Of a stretch of 64,000 bases of DNA, positions 58,388 to 64,000 are shown one piece after another. The notes beneath the pieces were generated by a model. That model was not told the origin of the DNA and searched no databases. It saw nothing but the letters and a program-made list of their open reading frames with translations. The stretch is taken from contig NZ_JAEKFI010000004.1 of assembly GCF_016650635.1 (NCBI RefSeq), forward strand, positions 372,001 to 436,000. Reading direction: 5' to 3'. The DNA is from Pseudomonas sp. TH43 (GTDB taxonomy: Bacteria > Pseudomonadota > Gammaproteobacteria > Pseudomonadales > Pseudomonadaceae). A program made the translations under genes and the position numbers. Numbering within the stretch: the stretch's first letter is position 1; each line of letters begins with the position of its first letter.

Positions 58388-59521
58388 TCAGTCCAAAGGC
58401 GGAACGGGGAGCCCGCGTTTGGCGTAGAAGGCATCGACAAAGGCGGCCAATGTACCCTGTTGAATAGCCTCGCGCAAACCAGCCATCAGCACCTGATAAT
58501 GGCGCAAGTTATGGATGGTATTGAGCATGCTTCCCAGCATTTCGCCGCACTTGTCCAGGTGATGCAGATAAGCGCGAGAGAAGTTCTGGCAGGTATAGCA
58601 ATCGCAGGTCGGATCCAGTGGCGATTCATCATGGCGATGGAACGCGTTACGGATCTTCAGCACGCCGGTATCAATAAACAGATGCCCGTTGCGGGCATTA
58701 CGGGTTGGCATCACGCAATCGAACATGTCCACACCGCGGCGCACACCCTCAACCAGATCTTCCGGTTTGCCAACGCCCATAAGGTAACGAGGTTTGTCAG
58801 CCGGCATCATGCCCGGCAGATAATCGAGCACCTTGATCATCTCGTGCTTCGGTTCGCCCACCGACAGACCGCCGATGGCCAGGCCATCGAAGCCGATCTT
58901 GTCGAGGCCTTCCAGCGAGCGCATGCGCAAGTCCTGGTGCATGCCGCCCTGCACGATGCCGAACAATGCTGCGGTGTTGTCACCGTGGGCATTTTTCGAG
59001 CGCTGAGCCCAGCGCAGCGACAATTCCATGGAAATACGAGCGACGTCTTCATCGGCCGGGTACGGCGTGCATTCGTCGAAGATCATCACGATGTCCGAAC
59101 CGAGATCGCGCTGCACCTGCATCGACTCTTCCGGGCCCATGAACACTTTGGCACCGTCGACCGGGGAGGCAAAGGTCACGCCCTCCTCCTTGATCTTGCG
59201 CATCGCGCCCAGGCTGAACACCTGGAAACCACCGGAGTCGGTCAGGATCGGGCCTTTCCACTGCATGAAGTCGTGCAGGTCGCCGTGCTCTTTGATCACT
59301 TGGGTGCCAGGACGCAGCCACAGGTGGAAGGTGTTGCCCAGAATGATTTCTGCGCCAGTGGCAACGATGTCACGCGGCAACATGCCCTTGACCGTGCCGT
59401 AAGTACCCACCGGCATGAAGGCCGGGGTCTCGACGGTGCCACGCGGGAAGGTCAGACGACCACGACGGGCCTTGCCATCGGTGGCCAGGAGCTCAAAGGA
59501 CATGCGACATTCGCGACTCAT
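58388..59521 (-). CDS. tgt: tRNA-guanine(34) transglycosylase
   Basis: 377 residues from the ATG at 59521, chosen because GAGG lies 7 bases before it and it overlaps the queA stop (ATGA). The in-frame ATG at 59503 gives the more common 371-residue form but lacks a site. Barrel fold with nucleophile/base-binding motifs TDSGGFQVFSLG and GGLSVGEPK, and zinc ligands in CDCYTCQNFSRAYLHHL. It swaps guanine for preQ1 at tRNA position 34. Confidence 0.95.
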   Translation of the reverse strand: MSRECRMSFELLATDGKARRGRLTFPRGTVETPAFMPVGTYGTVKGMLPRDIVATGAEIILGNTFHLWLRPGTQVIKEHGDLHDFMQWKGPILTDSGGFQVFSLGAMRKIKEEGVTFASPVDGAKVFMGPEESMQVQRDLGSDIVMIFDECTPYPADEDVARISMELSLRWAQRSKNAHGDNTAALFGIVQGGMHQDLRMRSLEGLDKIGFDGLAIGGLSVGEPKHEMIKVLDYLPGMMPADKPRYLMGVGKPEDLVEGVRRGVDMFDCVMPTRNARNGHLFIDTGVLKIRNAFHRHDESPLDPTCDCYTCQNFSRAYLHHLDKCGEMLGSMLNTIHNLRHYQVLMAGLREAIQQGTLAAFVDAFYAKRGLPVPPLD

Positions 59522-60582
59522 TCTGTTTCCTCTGCGCCGGTTTCTTTAGGGGCTGTAGGTGCGGGATTACGGGTGATGAACATCGCATCACCGTAGCTGA
59601 AAAAGCGGTAACCGTTGTCGACGGCGGCCTTGTAGGCGGCCATGGTTTCGGGATAACCGGCAAATGCCGAAACCAGCATCAACAGCGTCGATTCCGGCAA
59701 ATGGAAATTGGTCACCAGGGCATCGACCACATGAAACGGCCGGCCCGGGAAGATAAAGATATCGGTGTCGCCACTGAACGGCTTGAGCACGCCATCGCGC
59801 GCGGCACTTTCCAGCGAACGCACGCTGGTGGTGCCCACAGCAATCACTCGACCGCCGCGCGCACGGCACGCAGCCACCGCATCGACCACGTCCTGGCCGA
59901 CTTCGAGCCACTCAGTGTGCATGTGGTGATCTTCAAGCTTTTCGACGCGCACCGGCTGGAACGTCCCCGCGCCAACGTGCAGCGTGACGAATGTAGTCTC
60001 GACGCCCTTCGCGGCAATCGCTTCTATCAGCGACTGATCGAAATGCAGCCCCGCTGTCGGCGCCGCCACCGCGCCCAGGCGCTCGGCATACACGGTCTGA
60101 TAACGCTCGCGATCCGAGCCTTCATCCGGACGGTCTATATAAGGAGGCAACGGCATGTGCCCGACGCGATCGAGTAGCGGCAGCACTTCTTCAGCGAAGG
60201 CCAGCTCGAACAACGCATCGTGACGCGCAAGCATTTCGGCTTCGCCACCGCCGTCGATGAGGATCTTCGAACCCGGCTTCGGCGACTTGCTGGAACGCAC
60301 ATGGGCCAGCACGCGATGCGTATCGAGCACTCGCTCAATGAGGATTTCCAGCTTGCCGCCGGACGCTTTCTGCCCGAACAGCCGCGCCGGAATCACCCGG
60401 GTATTGTTGAACACCATCAAATCGCCCGGGCGTAAATGCTCAAGCAAATCAGTGAATTGACGGTGTGCAAGGGCACCGCTGACCCCATCCAGGGTCAACA
60501 GGCGACTGCCGCGACGCTCGGCCAAAGGGTGGCGGGCGATCAGCGAATCAGGGAGTTCGAAGGTAAAGTCAGCAACGCGCAT
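59518..60582 (-). CDS. queA: S-adenosylmethionine:tRNA ribosyltransferase-isomerase
   Basis: 354 residues. Family signatures PLAERRGSRLL near the start, GDLMVFNNTRVIPARL (about 52-67), APTAGLHFD (about 174-182) and the C-terminal NFHLPESTLLMLVSAFAGY and YRFFSYGDAMFI. It turns preQ1-tRNA into epoxyqueuosine-tRNA, the step after Tgt. Its stop overlaps the tgt start. A short acidic Thr/Glu tail follows the conserved end. Confidence 0.96.
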   Translation of the reverse strand: MRVADFTFELPDSLIARHPLAERRGSRLLTLDGVSGALAHRQFTDLLEHLRPGDLMVFNNTRVIPARLFGQKASGGKLEILIERVLDTHRVLAHVRSSKSPKPGSKILIDGGGEAEMLARHDALFELAFAEEVLPLLDRVGHMPLPPYIDRPDEGSDRERYQTVYAERLGAVAAPTAGLHFDQSLIEAIAAKGVETTFVTLHVGAGTFQPVRVEKLEDHHMHTEWLEVGQDVVDAVAACRARGGRVIAVGTTSVRSLESAARDGVLKPFSGDTDIFIFPGRPFHVVDALVTNFHLPESTLLMLVSAFAGYPETMAAYKAAVDNGYRFFSYGDAMFITRNPAPTAPKETGAEETE

Positions 60583-60690
60583 GATGGGGTTCGTCTAGCA
60601 GGGCCCGAAAGTCTAGCGGAAATATCGAAAATTGACCATGAAACGTGATTGACCAACGGTAATCTCATCTCTATACTTCGCCGCCATTGA

Positions 60691-60775
60691 GCCCTGATGG
60701 CGGAATTGGTAGACGCGGCGGATTCAAAATCCGTTTTCGAAAGGAGTGGGAGTTCGAGTCTCCCTCGGGGCACCA
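60691..60775 (+). tRNA. tRNA-Leu (anticodon CAA)
   Basis: 85 bases including encoded CCA. Acceptor stem GCCCTGA/TCGGGGC with one G-U; D-loop GATGGCGGAATTGGTAGACG; anticodon loop TTCAAAA giving CAA, which reads UUG; a long variable arm (class II tRNA, as for leucine); T-arm with GGTTCGA-like GAGTTCGAGTC; discriminator A and CCA at the end. Confidence 0.97.
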
Positions 60776-60820
60776 CATAGCAGTATCTGAAAGTCTCTAC
60801 CAGACTCTCAGACCCAGAGA

Positions 60821-60847
60821 AACCGGCCACTTGAGCCGGTTTTTTTG
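60821..60847 (+). terminator. Rho-independent terminator of tRNA-Leu
   Basis: AACCGGC-CACTTGA-GCCGGTT hairpin followed by six further T. Confidence 0.92.
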
Positions 60848-60966
60848 TGCCTGTCTGTTTAACGTTGTGTCCCCTTATCCCCTTATCCGCTGTATCCCTT
60901 CTCGACAAAGAACGAGTTTGCTTCAGCAAAAAATCACTGGAGAAGCCATATTGAAGATGCTTTCGA

Positions 60967-61500
60967 TTAAACAGTGGCTATTGCGCCAACCAGTGGGTAA
61001 GGGAGATTTAACTCAATCGTCCGCTCCGACATCACTGGTGCCCAAGCCCATTCAACCAGTTTGTACCCATGGCATTTCAACCGAGCTTCCTGTTGGCACC
61101 AAGCGGTAGCAAAAGCCTCCGGCCGCTGATCCTCGGGTAGGTGCTGCAACAGCGTAGTAATTCTCGGACCCAGAAAATCCAGTGCTACCGCTTGCCAGTC
61201 TGGAACTTCCTGAACGTGCATCAGATCAATGCCGACCTTGCCGTGCAAATTGATCGCTGCGACCGACATACCGTTGTCATGGCTGATCGAAAACCCCGGT
61301 TCGCGCATTTTGCCCAGCAACAACCGAGGCGCAGACCCTGGCTGGCTAACCACGCTGATCGCCTGCGCCGGCAACCCGAGTTCCTTCCCCAACACCTCCC
61401 GCACATGGTCACGAATCCGCCGGCGGGCGTCTTCGCGTCGTGTACCGGGAGGGTGACCGGTACTGATCAGCCAAACACCGTCTGCCAACCGTTCAAGCAT
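60967..61500 (-). CDS. 4'-phosphopantetheinyl transferase superfamily protein, divergent active site
   Basis: 177 residues from the ATG at 61500; a GTG at 61509 is an alternative. The fold signatures are GFSISHDNG (about residues 69-77), VGIDL (89-93) and WCQQEARLKCHGYKLVEW (134-151). In typical enzymes the second motif is GIDxE and the third is W-x-x-K-E. Here Met94 stands where the second metal-binding acid is expected and Gln137 where the lysine is; Asp92 and Glu138 are kept. The gene overlaps the end of the NRPS gene by 8 bases, so it is most likely its dedicated (or degenerate) activator of the carrier domain. Confidence 0.8.
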   Translation of the reverse strand: MLERLADGVWLISTGHPPGTRREDARRRIRDHVREVLGKELGLPAQAISVVSQPGSAPRLLLGKMREPGFSISHDNGMSVAAINLHGKVGIDLMHVQEVPDWQAVALDFLGPRITTLLQHLPEDQRPEAFATAWCQQEARLKCHGYKLVEWAWAPVMSERTIELNLPYPLVGAIATV

Positions 61501-64000
61501 TTTGTGCACGACCCGGCGCGGCGGGGCAGCCGGCCCAACGACTAGTGGCGGGGATATGTTCGCCTTTCATGACCAGAGTCAGTGGGCCGAGATGCGCGTC
61601 GTTGCCGACCACGGCGCTGTACAGCACCGAACTGCGCGGGCCCATGTAGACGCGTTCGCCGATGGCGACCTGGTCAATTTTCATCACGCGGTCTTCGAAC
61701 AGGTGAGTTTGCGGGCAGGCGCCGGCGTTGAGTTCGCTGTCGGCACCGATGGTCACGCAGTCAAATTCGGTGATGTCGGTGGTGTCCATGTACACGCCGC
61801 GGGCGATTTTGCAGCCGAGCATGTTGAATGCCAGTGGCAGCCACGGGGTGCCGCGCAGGTAGCGGAGGAAGTTCGGCGCGGCCATGCCTTCGTAGAGGCT
61901 GGTGATGCCTTCGGACAGCCACACGAACCGCGTCCACATCGGGTCGGCGCGTTTGCGGTAGCGGCCTATGATCAGCCATTTCAGCGCGACCACGAACAGG
62001 AAGTTGCCGACGCCGTAAGCCAGGCCGATCAGCCCGAGGTAACCGAGCACCGCGCCCCAGCGTTCTTCGGCGGCCAGTGGCATCAGGTCGAGCATGACCG
62101 TATAGCCGACGGCGATCACGGCCGCATGCGGGGTGACGATGCGGAATGCTTCGATCAGGCCACGGGTCAGGCGCCGTAGCGGCGAAGGACGGAAGGTCAG
62201 GGATTCCGGGTAGCCACTGACTTGCTCGCGGGCCGGCAGGTTGATTGGCGGCGAGCCAAGCCAGGTGTCGCCGTTGGACAATGCGACGTTGTCCGGCGCG
62301 GCGGAGTGCACGCCGATCAGTACGTTCTCGGGCAGCACGGTGCCGTCCGGGATGTAGCTGCCATTACCAACAAAACTGCGGTTCGAGATGACGGTCGGTT
62401 GCAGGCTCATCCAGCCGCCATCGATGCGCTCGTCGCCGAGCATCACGGCGTCAGCGATGAAGGTTTCATCACCGAGGGTCAGCATGTCCGGGATCACGCC
62501 CTGGGCGGTGGATATCTCGGCGTCGCGCCCGACCTTGGCGCCCAGCAGGCGATACCAGAACGGCGCGTACACCGTGGCGTAAATGCCGGACAGGACGTTG
62601 AGGCTCGCCTCCTGGATATGGCTGACCAGCCACTTGGCGCAGTAGGTGTTGCTGTGCACCGGGTAGTTGCCGGGCTTGAGCCGGGGTAAAGCAATCCAGC
62701 GCAGCGCAGCGGACGCCAGTGCGGTGGCGACGATCAACACGGCGCTGGCCGGCAGCGCGAGGGCGAAGTAACGCGCCAGTTGCAGGAACACGCTGTCGCC
62801 TTGCAGCGCTGGCAGAATTTGTTGTTCGTCAAACCAGTCAAGCAGGAAGAAGGTCGGGAACACCGGAAGGAAAAACAGTGTGGCGATCAACAGGATGCCG
62901 AAGACAAAGAACACGCGCTCAGCGAATAATCGCGTGGCCGTCACGGCCGGGCGCGGTGCCTGATCCTGAATGTCGAAGCTGCCGATGTCGCGGGCCGGCG
63001 AGCCTTGCCAGATACGCCCGGCCGGTACGTGGTGACCGTCCGCCAGTGCCGATTGACCTTCGAGATGACCGAAGTGACCGACGCTGGTGTTGCCTTCCAT
63101 GATCACGTAGGAACCGATGCAGGCATTGCCTTGCAGGGCAATGCGCCCGAGGTGCAACTGGCCGCGCTCGACGCGGGCGTTTTCGAAGCTGACGCCGTTG
63201 CCGATGCTAACGCCATGGCCTATTTCCAACAGATCCGGGGCACGAAGACCGACACCGCCGATGATCACGTCCTGGCCGACTTTGGCGCCAAGGGCACGCA
63301 ACCACAACGGGTAAAGCGACGAGCCACTCAGCAGGTAAACCGGTGCCGACTCGACCATGCGGTCGGCCGCCCACCAGCGGAAATACGTCAGGCCCCACAG
63401 CGGGTAGGTGCCGGGTTTCAGGCGTCCTCCGATCAACCATTTACCGGCCAGAGCGATGCCGAATTGCAGCACGGTGGCGAGTAGGAAAACTGCGATGGAA
63501 GCGAGGGTCGCGAGCGCTATCGAATCGCCGGGTGCGCCGGTAAGGAAGTGATAGGTGAAGAATGGCGCCAGCCATTGGGTCATACGCAGGCCGACCATCA
63601 CCGGCAGCGCCACCGCTTGCGCCACGCCACAGCGCCAGCGCCGCCAGGCCGACGACGGGGTCCATTGCACCGGCGCTTCTGCCGCTTCCGGGGTTTGCGC
63701 CAACACGGCGGCGATGGCGCCGATACGCCGCTGTTGGTAGATGTCTCGCACGGTGATGTGGGCAAAACGCGGGTCGGCGCGCAACGCCGAGGCCAGGCGT
63801 GCGGCGAAGAACGAGTGGCCGCCAAGGTCGCTGAAAAAGTCGGCGTCACGGCGAATCGGCTGGCCCGGGAATAGCTGCGCCAGCGCGGCGAACAACACGG
63901 TTTCACCCTCGTTTTCCGCGGCATCGGATTCTACGTCGGCGCCGCCGGTATCGGTGCTGAGCGGACGTGCCTTGAGGGCTTTGCGGTCGATTTTGCCGGA
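61493..64000 (-). CDS. Pls/PosA-type single-module NRPS, C-terminal part (cut by window edge)
   Basis: 835 residues visible; the 5' part, including most of the adenylation domain, lies beyond 64000. It begins with SGKIDRKALKARP, the A10 motif that ends an adenylation domain. A carrier domain follows, with DFFSDLGGHSFFAARL; Ser is the phosphopantetheine site. Then come three membrane-plus-beta-helix modules, each opening with related text (RLKPGTYPLWGLTYFRWW, RLKPGNYPVHSNTYCAKW, RYRKRADPMWTRFVWLSE) and hexapeptide-like turns (GNACIGSYVIMEGNTSVGHF). This matches poly-lysine-synthetase-like Pls/PosA proteins, which join one amino acid to itself without a condensation domain. Product unknown. Confidence 0.85.
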   Translation of the reverse strand, partial: SGKIDRKALKARPLSTDTGGADVESDAAENEGETVLFAALAQLFPGQPIRRDADFFSDLGGHSFFAARLASALRADPRFAHITVRDIYQQRRIGAIAAVLAQTPEAAEAPVQWTPSSAWRRWRCGVAQAVALPVMVGLRMTQWLAPFFTYHFLTGAPGDSIALATLASIAVFLLATVLQFGIALAGKWLIGGRLKPGTYPLWGLTYFRWWAADRMVESAPVYLLSGSSLYPLWLRALGAKVGQDVIIGGVGLRAPDLLEIGHGVSIGNGVSFENARVERGQLHLGRIALQGNACIGSYVIMEGNTSVGHFGHLEGQSALADGHHVPAGRIWQGSPARDIGSFDIQDQAPRPAVTATRLFAERVFFVFGILLIATLFFLPVFPTFFLLDWFDEQQILPALQGDSVFLQLARYFALALPASAVLIVATALASAALRWIALPRLKPGNYPVHSNTYCAKWLVSHIQEASLNVLSGIYATVYAPFWYRLLGAKVGRDAEISTAQGVIPDMLTLGDETFIADAVMLGDERIDGGWMSLQPTVISNRSFVGNGSYIPDGTVLPENVLIGVHSAAPDNVALSNGDTWLGSPPINLPAREQVSGYPESLTFRPSPLRRLTRGLIEAFRIVTPHAAVIAVGYTVMLDLMPLAAEERWGAVLGYLGLIGLAYGVGNFLFVVALKWLIIGRYRKRADPMWTRFVWLSEGITSLYEGMAAPNFLRYLRGTPWLPLAFNMLGCKIARGVYMDTTDITEFDCVTIGADSELNAGACPQTHLFEDRVMKIDQVAIGERVYMGPRSSVLYSAVVGNDAHLGPLTLVMKGEHIPATSRWAGCPAAPGRAQNA

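Larger units (their letters stand above)
60583..60966. other. Interval around tRNA-Leu
   Basis: Between queA and the phosphopantetheinyl transferase gene the only gene I see is tRNA-Leu with its terminator. The remaining DNA (60848-60966) shows no gene or repeat. An open frame on the minus strand across the tRNA is its shadow. Confidence 0.7.

Noticed and set aside
60691..60775. tRNA-Leu as an integration site for a genomic island
   Set aside because: No integrase, no duplicated tRNA 3' end and no foreign-looking DNA is visible next to it; the PPTase and NRPS genes look native in codon use.
60540..60929. 129-codon open frame on the minus strand over tRNA-Leu
   Set aside because: The segment RGRLELPLLSKTDFESAAS is the reverse translation of the tRNA itself, a well-known false gene.

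Overview
The window is a stretch of chromosome from a Pseudomonas, most likely of the P. fluorescens group. The evidence is the gene order (guaB-guaA-multicopper oxidase-tadA; iscR-iscSUA-hscBA-fdx-iscX-ndk-rlmN-pilF-rodZ-ispG-hisS-yfgM-bamB-der; suhB divergent from trmJ-cysE; queA-tgt-yajC-secDF), the high-GC codon use, and several families of short palindromic repeats scattered between genes that are typical of this genus. Most of the window is core housekeeping DNA with small accessory patches.

Layout. 1-3526 (minus): a CS1-type (alpha-class) chaperone-usher fimbria cluster, with pilin, usher and the start of a chaperone cut by the window edge. 4063-5423: a PadR/YqjI-like repressor with a histidine-rich tail, overlapping a YqjH-like ferric reductase, with a perfect palindrome upstream. 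5445-5847: a 17-bp tandem-repeat array abutting a dispersed palindromic element. 5888-11056: Pr6Pr membrane protein, VF530-type small protein, OprB porin and membrane glucose dehydrogenase Gcd (periplasmic glucose uptake and oxidation). 11357-11954: a region able to form a complex RNA fold in front of a DUF6124 gene. 12034-13304: an orphan small gene and a large patch of repeats. 13305-18876: AsrA/Lon-type protease, chagasin-like inhibitor, YhhN-type protein and cmoAB. 18988-27083: tadA, a Tat-exported multicopper oxidase, an unknown membrane protein, a complete IS3-family element, guaA and guaB. 27200-34155: a zinc-ribbon protein, a TSUP exporter with divergent LysR regulator, xseA, an M23 peptidase, and leuA with a small upstream ORF. 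34334-36261: omega-amidase-like hydrolase and methionine-type aminotransferase. 36535-51499 (minus): der back to iscR, covering Fe-S assembly, nucleotide metabolism, RNA modification, type IV pilus, cell shape, isoprenoid synthesis and outer membrane assembly. 51739-60582: cysE, trmJ, suhB, a glycine-zipper protein, secF, secD, yajC, tgt and queA, then tRNA-Leu(CAA). 60967-64000: a divergent phosphopantetheinyl transferase overlapping the end of a Pls/PosA-type single-module NRPS that runs off the window.

The observations I rate highest are the predicted multi-helix RNA upstream of the DUF6124 gene (11357-11563), the NRPS/PPTase pair with two altered active-site residues in the PPTase, the 17-bp array whose units mostly carry a dyad, the uncharacterised membrane protein beside the IS element, and the small ORF in front of leuA. 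All calls come from reading the sequence; no database search or folding program was run.
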